A DNA stretch of 64,000 nt. Source: Amycolatopsis acidicola (GTDB lineage: Bacteria > Actinomycetota > Actinomycetes > Mycobacteriales > Pseudonocardiaceae). The stretch is from the NCBI RefSeq assembly GCF_007713735.2, contig NZ_VMNW02000002.1, forward strand, positions 239,224 to 303,223. The letters are read 5' to 3'. The notes beneath the pieces were generated by a model. That model had not been told where the DNA came from, ran no database searches, and saw only the letters and a list, made by a program, of their open reading frames with translations. A program made the position numbers and the translations under genes. Shown piece by piece: positions 51,584 through 61,177 of this stretch. How positions within the stretch are numbered: position 1 is the stretch's first letter; every line of letters begins with the position of its first letter.

Positions 51584-51972
51584 CTGCCGTCGGCGACGAA
51601 CTCACCATGGCGGACGTGCAGTCGATGCCGTGGGTGTTCACCTACCACGACACCGGCCGCTCCAGCGTCGCCATGCGCCAGCTGCAGCTGCTCGGGATCG
51701 AACCGCGCGGCCAGACCGTGCTCGACAGCTTCCTCGCGCTCCCGTACTACCTCGTCGGCACGCGCCGCCTCGCCCTCGTCCAGCGGCGGCTCGCCCCGTC
51801 GCTGACCCGCGACGGCCGCCTGCGTGCCGTCGGCTGTCCGTGGGACCCGGAGCCGGTGTCCGAAACGTTGTGGTGGCATCCCTGGCACACCGACAATCCG
51901 GAACACACGTGGCTGCGCGGAATCCTGACCCGCGCCGGCCGCGAACTCGACACGGCGGAAGGGCTTTCATGA
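51580..51972 (+). pseudogene. LysR-family regulator, 3' remnant
   Basis: About 130 residues match the effector-binding half of LysR proteins: VGDELTMADVQSMPWVFTYH, LQLLGIEPRGQTVLDSFLAL, GTRRLALVQRRLAP and ETLWWHPWHTDNPEHTWLR. The DNA-binding HTH and the first half of the effector domain are absent. The intact frame runs on upstream only into sequence that reads as the opposite-strand lactamase remnant. It overlaps the next gene by ATGA, so the remnant may still be translated to couple that gene. Confidence 0.7.
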
Positions 51973-52811
51973 CCCAGCGGACCCGTTGGCGGCTCTCCGG
52001 TTTCGGCGACGAGATCGACGCCGACCCGGACGTCCAGGTGGCCGTCCTCCAAGCGCTTGGCGCGAGCGCCATCGAGGTCCGCAGCGCCTGGGGCGTCAAC
52101 GTCGTCGACCTCGGCGAGGAACAACTGGCCGGGCTGCGGCGGATCCTGGCCGCCCGCGAGCAGTCGGTGAGCGCCATCGCCTCCCCCATCGGCAAGGTCG
52201 ACGTCGCGCTCCCGGCCGAGCACGAACTCGGCAGGCTGCGGCGCGCGATCGCCGCGGCGCATAAGCTCGGCGCCGGCTATATTCGGATCTTTTCCTTCTA
52301 CCGCAAGGAAGACCAGAGCCCCGAGAGCATCCGCGACGACGTGCTGAAGCGGATGCGGGCGCTGGCCGACCTGGCCGAGCGCGAGAACGTCACGCTGCTG
52401 CACGAAAACGAGCGGCACATCTACGGCGACGTCCCCGCCCGGATACTCGACCTCGTCGAGAGCGTGGGCTCGGACCGGCTCCGGCTCGCCTGGGACAACG
52501 CGAACTTCGTGCAATGCGGTGTCGCGCCCCACACCGAAGGCTGGCACCTCCTGGCCCCGTACGTCGACTACCTGCAGGTGAAAGACGCGCTCGCGGCCAC
52601 GCACGCCGTCGTCCCCGCGGGCGAAGGCGACGGCGAAGTACTCGAGACGCTCACCGCGCTGCGCGACTCCGGCTACCGCGGATTTGCCTCCCTCGAACCA
52701 CACCTCACCGACGTCCACAACCTCGGCGGGTTCAGCGGACCCGCCGAATTCGGCCGCGCCGCCCGTGCTTTCCGCGCCCTCACCGCGCAGATCGGAGTCA
52801 CCCTGCGATGA
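51969..52811 (+). CDS. Sugar phosphate isomerase/epimerase-type TIM barrel
   Basis: 280 residues of the xylose-isomerase-like (AP_endonuc_2) fold. GFGDEIDADPDVQVAVLQAL, then FSFYRKEDQSPESI, LLHENERHIYGD (metal Glu), WDNANFVQCG and LQVKDAL (metal His/Asp positions). Overlaps the LysR remnant upstream and the dehydrogenase downstream by 4 bp each. With a Gfo/Idh/MocA partner, a role in inositol or ketosugar interconversion is likely. Confidence 0.83.
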   Translation: MTQRTRWRLSGFGDEIDADPDVQVAVLQALGASAIEVRSAWGVNVVDLGEEQLAGLRRILAAREQSVSAIASPIGKVDVALPAEHELGRLRRAIAAAHKLGAGYIRIFSFYRKEDQSPESIRDDVLKRMRALADLAERENVTLLHENERHIYGDVPARILDLVESVGSDRLRLAWDNANFVQCGVAPHTEGWHLLAPYVDYLQVKDALAATHAVVPAGEGDGEVLETLTALRDSGYRGFASLEPHLTDVHNLGGFSGPAEFGRAARAFRALTAQIGVTLR

Positions 52812-53974
52812 CCGCCCTCCGCTGCGCCATCGCGGGCACCGGCACCATCGGCCGCCACCACGCGAAGGTCGCGATCACCCACCCCGGCCTCGAACTCGCC
52901 GCCCTCATCGACACGTCGCCCGAGGCCGCCGCGCGCGCCGCCGACGAAGCCGAAGCGGCCACCGGCGTCCGCCCGGTCACGGCGTCGACGATCGAAGACG
53001 CGCTCGCCGCGACGGCCTTCGACCTCGTGGCGATCTGCACGCCCTCGGGGCTGCACGTCGACCTCGCGACGGCCGCGCTGGCCGCCGGGAAACACGTCGT
53101 CATCGAGAAACCGTTGGACGCGAACATGTCCCGGGCGCGGCAGCTCGCCGCTCTCGCGCGGGAAAGCGGTCTCGTCGTGAGCGTCATCAGCCAGCACCGC
53201 TTCGACCCGGCGTCCCGCGTTGTCGCCCAGGCCGCCCACGACGGCGAGTTCGGCACGCTCACCTCCGGGCTCGCGAGCGTCGCCTGGTACCGCTCGCAGG
53301 ACTACTACGATTCCGGCGGCTGGCGGGGAACCTGGGCGCTCGACGGCGGCGGCGCCGTGATGAACCAGGGCGTGCACACCGTCGACCTGCTCGTGTGGAC
53401 GCTCGGGCGGCCCGTCGAGATCACCGGGTCCACGGCCCTGCTCGGGCACGAACGGATCGAGGTGGAGGACACGGCCGTGGCGACCGTGCGGTTCGCTTCC
53501 GGCGCGCTCGGCGTCCTCCACTGCACCACCGCCGCGTATCCCGGGCTGTCCGCGCGCTACCAGGTGCACGGCACCCGCGGTTCGGCCATCGTGGACAACG
53601 ACGAACTGGCGTACTTCCACGTCGCACCAAGGGATTCGCCCCTCGCCTCCGCCTCGGCGACGAGCGGGAACAACGCGGCCGAGGGCGTGGTGGACCAGAA
53701 GGCCGAGCGGCTGCCGCCCGAGCACGTCGCGGATCAGCCGGACCGGTTTCTGCGGCAGCACTCGCGGCAGTACGACGACATCGTGGCCGCGATCAGGGAA
53801 GGCCGCGCGCCGGCGGTCACCGTGGACGACGCGCTACTGGCCCTCGCCGTCGTACGGGGCCTGTACGTGTCGGCGGCGCTCGGCTCCCCGGTGCTCGTCG
53901 ACGACATCCTCGACGGGCGGTACGACGACGCGGTCCCGACGGTCCGGGCGGCGGGTGCGAGCCGCTCTCGGTAG
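52808..53974 (+). CDS. Gfo/Idh/MocA-family dehydrogenase
   Basis: 388 residues. AIAGTGTIGRHHAKVA (NAD site), ICTPSGLHVDLA, the conserved EKPLDANMSRA with catalytic Lys, and GGAVMNQGVHTVDLL with the His of the second site. It oxidises a sugar or inositol hydroxyl with NAD. Co-translated with the isomerase-type gene. Typical length. Confidence 0.88.
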   Translation: MTALRCAIAGTGTIGRHHAKVAITHPGLELAALIDTSPEAAARAADEAEAATGVRPVTASTIEDALAATAFDLVAICTPSGLHVDLATAALAAGKHVVIEKPLDANMSRARQLAALARESGLVVSVISQHRFDPASRVVAQAAHDGEFGTLTSGLASVAWYRSQDYYDSGGWRGTWALDGGGAVMNQGVHTVDLLVWTLGRPVEITGSTALLGHERIEVEDTAVATVRFASGALGVLHCTTAAYPGLSARYQVHGTRGSAIVDNDELAYFHVAPRDSPLASASATSGNNAAEGVVDQKAERLPPEHVADQPDRFLRQHSRQYDDIVAAIREGRAPAVTVDDALLALAVVRGLYVSAALGSPVLVDDILDGRYDDAVPTVRAAGASRSR

Positions 53975-54017
53975 TGTCCCGCGCGACGGTGGCGTGCCCG
54001 CGTGGAGGAGGAACCCG

Positions 54018-55931
54018 GTGACCGTTCGGCAGCAGGCGGGGGGTGCACTCGACTCCGCTCGCCCGGCGCTGGTCGTCGGCGCGCTCGGGGTGGTGTTCGG
54101 CGATATCGGGACCAGCCCGATCTACACGCTGCAGACGGTGTTCAGCCCGGGCGACCCGCATCCGGTCCCGGTCAGCGCCGACAACGTCTTCGGCGTGGTG
54201 TCGCTGGTGTTCTGGTCCGTGATGATCATCGTGACCGTCACCTACGTGCTGCTGGCGATGCGCGCCGACAACGACGGCGAGGGCGGCATCATGGCCCTGA
54301 TCACGCTGCTGCGTCGCTGGAAAGGGCAGCGTGCCGCACTGATATTGGCGGGGCTGGGCATCTTCGGCGCGTCCCTGTTCTTCGGCGACAGCATGATCAC
54401 ACCGGCGATCTCGGTGCTCTCGGCCGTCGAAGGCCTGAAGGTCGTGGAGCCCTCGCTCGAGGACCTGGTCGTGCCGATCACCGCGGCGATCATCGTGGTG
54501 CTCTTTCTCGTGCAGCGCAGGGGAACCGCCGCCGTCGGGCGCGTGTTCGGGCCGGTGATGATCCTGTGGTTCCTCACCGTCGCGGTCTGCGGGATCAGCG
54601 GGATCACGCGGCATCCGGCGATCCTGAAAGCGCTCTCCCCGACCTACGCGCTGGGCTTCCTCGGCGGCCATTTCGGCACCGCGTTCTTCGCCCTCGCCGC
54701 GGTGGTCCTCGCCGTGACCGGCGCCGAAGCCCTCTACGCCGACATGGGCCATTTCGGCCGCCGCGCGATCACCCGCGCCTGGCTGCTGCTGGTGTTCCCG
54801 GCGTGCGTGCTCAGCTATCTCGGCCAGGGCGCGCTGATCCTCGACGACCCGGCCACCATCTCCAGCCCGTTCTTCCTGCTCGGCCCCGGCTGGTCACGGC
54901 TGCCGATCGTGCTGCTCGCGACGGCGGCGACGGTGATCGCCTCCCAGGCCGTGATCACCGGCGCGTACTCCGTGGCCTCGCAGGCCGCGCAACTCGGCTA
55001 CCTGCCGCGGCTGCGGATCGTGCACACCTCGGAGTCCACGGTCGGGCAGATCTACGTGCCCTGGGTCAACTGGCTGCTGATGGTCTCGGTGCTCACGCTC
55101 GTCTTCGCCTTCCGCAGCTCCGCCGCGCTGGCCTTCGCGTTCGGCATGGCGGTGACCGGCACGATCACCATCACCACCCTGCTGTTCTTCTTCATCGCCA
55201 GGAAGAAATGGCATCCGCCGTGGTGGCTGCTCGTCGTCGGCGGTGGCCTGCTGCTGATCGTGGACCTGCTGTTCGTCGCCGCGAACCTGACCAAGCTGCT
55301 GCACGGCGCCTGGCTGCCGCTGCTGATCGGGCTCACCGCGTTCACCATCATGATCACCTGGCAGCGCGGCCGCGCGATCGTCACCGCCGAACGCGAACGG
55401 CACGAGGGCTCGCTGCGGGAGTTCGTCGACGACCTGCGCGCGCAGCGGCAATCCCTGCGGCAGGTTCCGGGTACCGCGGTGTTCCTCAACCGCGGCAAGG
55501 AAACCGCGCCGCTGGCGTTGCGCGCCAACGTCGAGCACAACCATGTCCGGCACGAGCACGTCGTGATCCTGTCCATCGACACCGAACCCGTGCCCCGGAT
55601 CGCGGACGGCGAACGCACCGTCGTGGACGAACTCGGTTACGCCGACGACGGGATCACCCACGTCAGCGCCCGCTTCGGGTACATGGAAACCCCGGACGTC
55701 CCCGGCGCGCTGCGGCTGCTCGACCCCGCCCGCACCGAAGGGGGGCTCGCCATCGACGACGCGTCGTACTTCCTGTCGAAGATCGAGCTGCGGCGCGGCG
55801 CCGAGCCCACCATGGCGCCTTGGCGGAAACGGCTGTTCATCGCGACTTCCTACATCACCGCCGACGCCGCCGAGTACTTCCGCCTCCCCGGCGACCGCAC
55901 CGTGATCATCGGCTCCCACATCGAGATCTGA
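54018..55931 (+). CDS. kup: Kup-type potassium transporter
   Basis: 637 residues with twelve membrane segments in the first 440 residues and a soluble tail of about 190. GVVFGDIGTSPIYTLQT, GGIMALITLL and TGAEALYADMGHFG are the Kup signatures; K+ enters with protons. GTG start with GGAGGAGG upstream (54004-54011). 43 bp after the dehydrogenase stop. An ordinary housekeeping gene. Confidence 0.93.
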   Translation: MTVRQQAGGALDSARPALVVGALGVVFGDIGTSPIYTLQTVFSPGDPHPVPVSADNVFGVVSLVFWSVMIIVTVTYVLLAMRADNDGEGGIMALITLLRRWKGQRAALILAGLGIFGASLFFGDSMITPAISVLSAVEGLKVVEPSLEDLVVPITAAIIVVLFLVQRRGTAAVGRVFGPVMILWFLTVAVCGISGITRHPAILKALSPTYALGFLGGHFGTAFFALAAVVLAVTGAEALYADMGHFGRRAITRAWLLLVFPACVLSYLGQGALILDDPATISSPFFLLGPGWSRLPIVLLATAATVIASQAVITGAYSVASQAAQLGYLPRLRIVHTSESTVGQIYVPWVNWLLMVSVLTLVFAFRSSAALAFAFGMAVTGTITITTLLFFFIARKKWHPPWWLLVVGGGLLLIVDLLFVAANLTKLLHGAWLPLLIGLTAFTIMITWQRGRAIVTAERERHEGSLREFVDDLRAQRQSLRQVPGTAVFLNRGKETAPLALRANVEHNHVRHEHVVILSIDTEPVPRIADGERTVVDELGYADDGITHVSARFGYMETPDVPGALRLLDPARTEGGLAIDDASYFLSKIELRRGAEPTMAPWRKRLFIATSYITADAAEYFRLPGDRTVIIGSHIEI

Positions 55932-55941
55932 CGCGCGCGGA

Positions 55942-57168
55942 TCAGCCGGCCACCGGTTCGACGGTCACGTCGAGGCGGCCGAGTCCGCGGAGCCCGTTGT
56001 TGATCATCGGCCGGCTGTCGCGGATTTCGAAGCGGGCGACCTGGTCGGCGAGCCGTTCCAGCAGCGCGCTCATTTCCAGCCGCGCCAGGTGCATGCCGAC
56101 GCACACGTGCTCGCCGCGCCCGAACGCGAGATGATCCGACGGCCGCCGCGTGATGTCGAAGCGTGCGGGGTCCGGGTAATGACGTTCGTCGCGATTGGCC
56201 GAGCCGAACAGCAATGCCACCCGCGAGCCCGCGGCCAGGGGCACCCCGCCGACCTCGTGATCTTCGGTCAGGACGCGGCTGAACTGCGGCACCGGCGACT
56301 CCAGCCGCAAGGATTCGTTGATCGCGTGCGGAATCAGGGAACGGTCTCCGCGGAGCAGGTCCCACTGATCCGGGTTCCGGGCGAACAGCGCGACCGTGCT
56401 GGTGATGGCGAGGATCGTGGTGTCCAGGCTGGGGGTGATGTAGTCCAGCAGCATCACCGGGCACTTCTCGCGCGGGATTTCCCCGCGATCCGCCGCCGCA
56501 TACAACTGCGCCGCCCAGCCGTCGGGGGCGATGTTGCCCGGCACGGCGTCCTTGTCCGCGAAGGCGAGAAACTCCCCCACCGCCGGGCCCGCCGCCTCGG
56601 CCCGCTCGTCGGCCGGGCCCTGGGTGTTCCAGATGGCCTCGGCCCACTCCAGCATTTTCGCGCGTCCCTGACCGGGCAGCCCCACCAGATCCGACACCAC
56701 CGTCATCGGCAGGTACTCGGAAAGCTCGGCGACCACCTCGAACCCGCCGCGCCCCACCAGCCGCCGCACGACCCGGTCGGCCTCGGCCTCGATCCGCGGG
56801 GTCACCTCCCGCATCCGGTCCGCCCGCAAGGGCCGCCCCAGCACCGAGCGCATCGCCGTGTGCTCCGGCGGATCACTGCACAACGTGATCCCCTCCAGCT
56901 GCCGGTTCACCACCGGATCGACGAACACCCCGCGCGCGGACGAGAACACCTCCCAGTCCATCAACGCCGCCCGCACCTCGTCGTAGCGCGGCAACGCGAA
57001 CAGGTCGTACCGCGACAGGTAGACGACCGGCCCCAACGCCCGGAGCCCGGAGTAGATCTCGTACGGGTCGACCCGCGCCTGCTCGGTGTAGAGATCGACG
57101 TCGCTGACCGGAATCGCGGACAAGAGGCCTCCCAGGGACGATCGGGGCGCACCGCGGAGCCGGGCCAC
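55942..57168 (-). CDS. Cytochrome P450
   Basis: 408 residues. ExxR in NESLRLESP, heme loop FGRGEHVCVGMHLARLEM, I-helix ITPSLDTTILAI (PSLDT in place of AGxDT; acid and Thr kept). The phrase ITLCSDPPEHTAMRSVLGRP is typical of CYP families in actinomycete catabolism. GTG start chosen at 57166-57168; a TTG near 57123 is possible. Redox partners are not adjacent. Convergent with kup. Confidence 0.87.
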   Translation of the reverse strand: MARLRGAPRSSLGGLLSAIPVSDVDLYTEQARVDPYEIYSGLRALGPVVYLSRYDLFALPRYDEVRAALMDWEVFSSARGVFVDPVVNRQLEGITLCSDPPEHTAMRSVLGRPLRADRMREVTPRIEAEADRVVRRLVGRGGFEVVAELSEYLPMTVVSDLVGLPGQGRAKMLEWAEAIWNTQGPADERAEAAGPAVGEFLAFADKDAVPGNIAPDGWAAQLYAAADRGEIPREKCPVMLLDYITPSLDTTILAITSTVALFARNPDQWDLLRGDRSLIPHAINESLRLESPVPQFSRVLTEDHEVGGVPLAAGSRVALLFGSANRDERHYPDPARFDITRRPSDHLAFGRGEHVCVGMHLARLEMSALLERLADQVARFEIRDSRPMINNGLRGLGRLDVTVEPVAG

Positions 57169-57279
57169 CCGTTGATGATCACCTTCGCCGCGACCCTAGC
57201 GCCGATCCGCGCGCCACAGCCACCACTCGCGCCGGGTATTCGTCGGCCGAGCCGGACGCCGGAGCCTCCCCGGCACTGG

Positions 57280-57738
57280 TCAGGAGCGGCGGTCCGCCCC
57301 CTTCGAAAGCGCGGTATCGGCCGCGTCGAGGATCTTCCCGAACACGTAACCCAGCACCGGCTTGGCCACTGCACGGGTGATCGCCGCGCCGAACGGCAGC
57401 CGCACCTGCATCGTGCTGGTCCAGACCACCTCGGTGCCGCCGGGTGTTTCGGCGAACGTCATGCGGCCGAGTTCGTGCCGGGCGGGCGGGATGCTCCGGT
57501 CGACGTGGTAGTCGAACCCGTACGGCGGGTGGTAGGCGGTGATGCGTTCGGAGAACCACCCGATCACCCAGGTGTGCAGCCGGATCGCGCCGACGCCGTA
57601 GGGCGCGCCGTCGCCGTGCTTCGCCAGTTTCGCGCGCAGGACGAGCGGGGTGCGGGTGTAGTTGGTCGTGGTGGCGCACCACTCGAAGACCTCGTCGATC
57701 GGTGCCGCGATGGTCCTTCGCACGGTCACGGTTTCCAC
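57280..57738 (-). CDS. SRPBCC-family protein
   Basis: 152 residues of the polyketide_cyc2/SRPBCC fold: a beta strand RTIAAPIDEVFEWCATTTNY, WVIGWFSERITAY and a C-terminal helix with FGKILDAADTA. Single-domain members bind hydrophobic ligands; many have no known activity. GTG start. It is separate from the polyketide cluster (about 20 kb away), so a role there is unlikely. Confidence 0.72.
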   Translation of the reverse strand: METVTVRRTIAAPIDEVFEWCATTTNYTRTPLVLRAKLAKHGDGAPYGVGAIRLHTWVIGWFSERITAYHPPYGFDYHVDRSIPPARHELGRMTFAETPGGTEVVWTSTMQVRLPFGAAITRAVAKPVLGYVFGKILDAADTALSKGADRRS

Positions 57739-57883
57739 GGGCCGGCTCCTTTCCGTCGTTGTCCGCGGCCTGCCAGGAGAACCGCCGGGCGGCGCCCGAC
57801 GTGACAGCGGCGCGTGTGTTCCCGATCACAGACACGCGTAACCGCTAAGCTGACGATCTCCGATCGACACCACAAGGAGCGGC

Positions 57884-58849
57884 ATGCGACCACAGGGGAT
57901 CCTCGCCCCTCCGGCGAAGGCGGCGATCTTTCTGGTGCTCACCGTGCGTGCCGGTGCCGAGGAGGACGTGCGCGACCTGCTCTCCGATGTCGCGGGCCTG
58001 ACCCGGTCGGTCGGCTTCCGCGCCCCCGAGGACGGGCTGAGCTGCGTGGTCGGCCTCGGCGCGGAGGTGTGGAGCCGGCTCTACGGCGGGCGCCGTCCGG
58101 CGGGGCTGCACCCGTTCCGCGAACTCAAGGGCGACGTGCACACCGCTCCGTCCACTCCGGGCGACCTGCTGTTCCACCTTCGCGCGCACCGGCTGGATCT
58201 GTGCTTCGAACTCGCGCGCCAGCTGATGATCCGCCTGGACGGCCTGGTCGACGTCGTCGACGAGGTGCAGGGCTTCCGCTACTTCGACGAGCGCGATCTG
58301 CTCGGTTTCGTCGACGGCACGGAAAACCCGGACGGCGAAGCGGCGGCCGCGGCGGTGACGATCGGCGCCGAGGATCCCGGGTTCGCGGGCGGCAGCTACG
58401 TCATCGTGCAGAAGTACCTGCACGACCTGGGTTCCTGGGAAGCACTGACCGTCGAGGAGCAGGAAAAGGCGATCGGGCGGAAGAAACTCAGCGACATCGA
58501 GTTCCCCGACGAGGACAAGCCTGCCGACTCGCACGTCGCGCTCACCACGATCACCGACCCGGACGGCACGCAGCGTCAGATCGTGCGCGACAACATGATG
58601 TTCGGCCGCCCCGGCGCCGGCGAGTTCGGCACCTACTTCATCGGCTACGCGAGCACCCCGGACGTGACCGAGCGGATGCTGGAGAACATGTTCCTCGGCA
58701 GCCCGCCGGGCAACCACGACCGGATCCTGGACTTCTCCACCGCCGTCACCGGCAGCCTGTTCTTCGTCCCCACCGCGGATTTCCTCGAAGGGAACGTCCC
58801 CGCACCCGGCTCACTGGGCATCGGCAGCCTGAAAAGGAGCAGCACGTGA
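57884..58849 (+). CDS. dyp: Dye-decolorising (DyP) heme peroxidase, encapsulin cargo
   Basis: 321 residues. GFVDGTENPDG is the distal-side motif with the catalytic Asp, and VQKYLHDLGSWE carries the proximal His. The C-terminal tail SLGIGSLKR is the classical encapsulin-targeting peptide. CAAGGAGCGG precedes the ATG. The stop overlaps the encapsulin start by 1 bp. It is held inside the shell and uses peroxide to oxidise substrates in oxidative defence. Confidence 0.94.
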   Translation: MRPQGILAPPAKAAIFLVLTVRAGAEEDVRDLLSDVAGLTRSVGFRAPEDGLSCVVGLGAEVWSRLYGGRRPAGLHPFRELKGDVHTAPSTPGDLLFHLRAHRLDLCFELARQLMIRLDGLVDVVDEVQGFRYFDERDLLGFVDGTENPDGEAAAAAVTIGAEDPGFAGGSYVIVQKYLHDLGSWEALTVEEQEKAIGRKKLSDIEFPDEDKPADSHVALTTITDPDGTQRQIVRDNMMFGRPGAGEFGTYFIGYASTPDVTERMLENMFLGSPPGNHDRILDFSTAVTGSLFFVPTADFLEGNVPAPGSLGIGSLKRSST

Positions 58850-59652
58850 TGAACAACCTGCACCGCGAGCTCGCCCCGGTCCCGCCCGGGGCCTGGGCCG
58901 AGATCGAAGCGGAGGCGCGGCGCACCTTCACCCGCAACGTCGCGGCCCGGCGCGTGGTCGACGTCGTCGGACCGGAAGGTCCCGCGTTGTCGGCGGTGGG
59001 GACCGGGCACGTGCGGGCGTTGCCGGGTGTCGCCGAGGGTGTGCTGGTGCGCCAGCGGGAAGCGCGGCTCGTGATCGAGCTTCGCGTGCCCTTCAGCGTC
59101 ACCCGCGAAGCCGTCGATGACGTCGAGCGCGGGGCGAAGGACTCCGACTGGCAGCCGGTCAAGGATGCCGCGAAGCTCATCGCGCTGGCCGAGGATCGCA
59201 CGATCTTCCAGGGCGCCGAGGCGGCCGGGATCGAGGGCATCGCGCCGGCGAGCTCCAACACCCCGCTGACGCTGCCTTCGGACGTCCGCCAGGTGCCCGT
59301 CACGGTCGCGCAGGCGATCAGCGCGCTGCGGCTCGCGGGCGTGGACGGGCCGTACAGCCTCCTGCTGTCGGCGGACATGTACACCCAGCTGGCGGAAACC
59401 ACCGACCACGGGTACCCGGTGCGCGATCACGTGGCGCGGATCCTGCAGGACGGCGAGATCGTCTGGGCGCCCGCGCTCGAAGGCGCCCTGCTGGTCTCCA
59501 CGCGGGGTGGCGACTACGAACTCCACCTCGGGCAAGACCTGTCGATCGGCTACCTCGGCCACGACGCGGAGCACGTCCAGCTCTACCTGGAGGAGTCGCT
59601 GACCTTCCTGGCCCTGACCGCCGAAGCCGGGGTTGCCCTCACGGCGAGCTGA
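58849..59652 (+). CDS. Encapsulin shell protein (family 1, linocin M18-like)
   Basis: 267 residues: NNLHRELAPVPPGAWAEIEA at the start, KDAAKLIALAEDRTIFQGAE and SADMYTQLAETTDHGYPVRD, ending with the E-loop/A-domain region LGYLG-like IGYLGHDAEHVQLYLEESLTF (shown in part). HK97-fold subunits self-assemble into an icosahedral shell. Coupled to the DyP gene, giving a compact cargo-shell operon. A GTG one codon upstream (58846) is an alternative start. Confidence 0.94.
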   Translation: MNNLHRELAPVPPGAWAEIEAEARRTFTRNVAARRVVDVVGPEGPALSAVGTGHVRALPGVAEGVLVRQREARLVIELRVPFSVTREAVDDVERGAKDSDWQPVKDAAKLIALAEDRTIFQGAEAAGIEGIAPASSNTPLTLPSDVRQVPVTVAQAISALRLAGVDGPYSLLLSADMYTQLAETTDHGYPVRDHVARILQDGEIVWAPALEGALLVSTRGGDYELHLGQDLSIGYLGHDAEHVQLYLEESLTFLALTAEAGVALTAS

Positions 59653-59686
59653 TTTTCCAGCTGGGCCCGGGAAGTAGACTGAACCC

Positions 59687-60988
59687 TCAGCGCCGCACGA
59701 GGATCCGGGCCAGGTAAGTCAGGATCGCGCCCAGCACCAGCAACGCGGCGCCGAAGACGATGATCCGGCCGGTGCCCACTCCGGTGTGCGCGAGCGGATG
59801 CGAGGCCTCCTGCGCGGGCGCCGCCACCGGGGTGTCCGAAGTGGACGGTTGCTGGCCGGCCACCGGCGCCGGGTCGATGTTCGCGACCAGTTCCTCACCG
59901 CCGTCGTTGGCACGCAAGGAAGGCGCCGGCGGGGTCGGCCCGCGCTGACCCGCCCACACCAGGCCGTTGACCTGCGCGGCCGGGCGGCTGCGGGTGCTGC
60001 TGGACGGCTTGCTGCTCGACGGCTTGCTGCTGGACGGTGTCGTGGTCGTCGTGGTGCTCGAAGACGAAGTGGCGTCCATCCGTTCGCTCGCCGTGGTGGT
60101 CGTGGTGCTCGGCGCCGACGTCGTCGTGCTGGTCGTCGGCGACGGCTTCGACGTCGTGCTCGGCGCAGTCGTCGTGGTCGGCGCCGGGGTGGTCGTCGTG
60201 GTGGAGGGGGCCGGCGACGTCGTGACCGGGGCCGGGGCAGTACGCGCCCCCTCGCCCCCGGCGAACTTGATCAGCTGCTCCATCGAGCCGTTGAACGTGT
60301 CCTGGTCACCGGGCTTGTTCCCGGAATCCGAGTACTGCCACATGCTGTAGTAGCGCCAGCCGTCGGGCAGCGTGCCCGGGTTGTCCGCGTAGCGCGCGAT
60401 GAACAGTGGATGCGTGTCGCCGAACGCGGCGGAGTTGCCGGTGCACGTCTTCCACCAGTCGGCCGTCGTGTAGAGCATCGGCCAGCGGCTGGTCTTCGCG
60501 TGCACTTCCTCGGAGAACGACCGGATCCAGCCGGTCATCGCGGCCGGCGTGAGCCCGTAACAGGTCGGGCCGTCCGGGTTGTACTCGATGTCGAGCATCG
60601 GCGGCAGCGTTTTGCCGTCGGCGGACCACGCGCCGCCGTGGGCGATGAAATAGTCCGCCTGCTCCACGCCACCGGATTCGTCCGGGGTCGCGAAGTGGTA
60701 CGCGCCGCGGATCATGCCGGCCTGGTAGGAACCGTTGTACTGCTGGGCGAAGTACGGGTTGCGGTAGTCCGTGCCCTGGGTGGCCTTGATGTAGGCGAAC
60801 CGCGCGCCCGCGGCCCACGCGGCGGGCCAGTCGACGTTTCCCTGGTGGCCCGACACATCCATGCCCGGCACCTGACCGGTGTCGGCACTGGCGTGCGGCG
60901 CGGCGAAGGCCAGCGAACCGAACACCATCGTCGTGAGCGCGGCGAGCCCGAGAAAGCCCCGTCGCACCGTGGTTCCGAAAGCAGTCAT
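59687..60988 (-). CDS. Secreted, sortase-anchored GH25 lysozyme
   Basis: 433 residues. Signal peptide with RR and a hydrophobic stretch GFLGLAALTTMVFGSLAFA, then the GH25 domain (GMDVSGHQGNVDWPAAW, MLDIEYNPDG with catalytic Asp/Glu, MWQYSDSG). A Thr/Ser/Pro linker spans residues about 240-345. Near the C-terminus LAHTG, a hydrophobic helix and RR form an LAxTG cell-wall sorting signal. GGGAGGGA lies 5 bp before the ATG at 60988. Expected to remodel peptidoglycan at the surface. Confidence 0.92.
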   Translation of the reverse strand: MTAFGTTVRRGFLGLAALTTMVFGSLAFAAPHASADTGQVPGMDVSGHQGNVDWPAAWAAGARFAYIKATQGTDYRNPYFAQQYNGSYQAGMIRGAYHFATPDESGGVEQADYFIAHGGAWSADGKTLPPMLDIEYNPDGPTCYGLTPAAMTGWIRSFSEEVHAKTSRWPMLYTTADWWKTCTGNSAAFGDTHPLFIARYADNPGTLPDGWRYYSMWQYSDSGNKPGDQDTFNGSMEQLIKFAGGEGARTAPAPVTTSPAPSTTTTTPAPTTTTAPSTTSKPSPTTSTTTSAPSTTTTTASERMDATSSSSTTTTTTPSSSKPSSSKPSSSTRSRPAAQVNGLVWAGQRGPTPPAPSLRANDGGEELVANIDPAPVAGQQPSTSDTPVAAPAQEASHPLAHTGVGTGRIIVFGAALLVLGAILTYLARILVRR

Positions 60989-61177
60989 CTCGTCCCTCCC
61001 CGCTCCGGGGCCCAGTGTGTGTGACACGCGGGACGCGTGTAAACCGCTGATGTTGCTGTGACTTATGTTATAAGCACCGGTTTTCGCAGGCCAGACCGCG
61101 AATCACCACAATGGACACAGCGGGGAACTCACCCGTGCCGGTGGTATGCCACCCGGATGGGTTGACGAGAGGACTTG

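Noticed and set aside
59967..60350. A Val-rich plus-strand frame over the lysozyme linker and a possible DNA repeat array
   Set aside because: It is the antisense of the Thr/Ser/Pro linker codons in the GH25 gene. The repetition comes from low-complexity protein sequence, not an independent repeat or CRISPR array.
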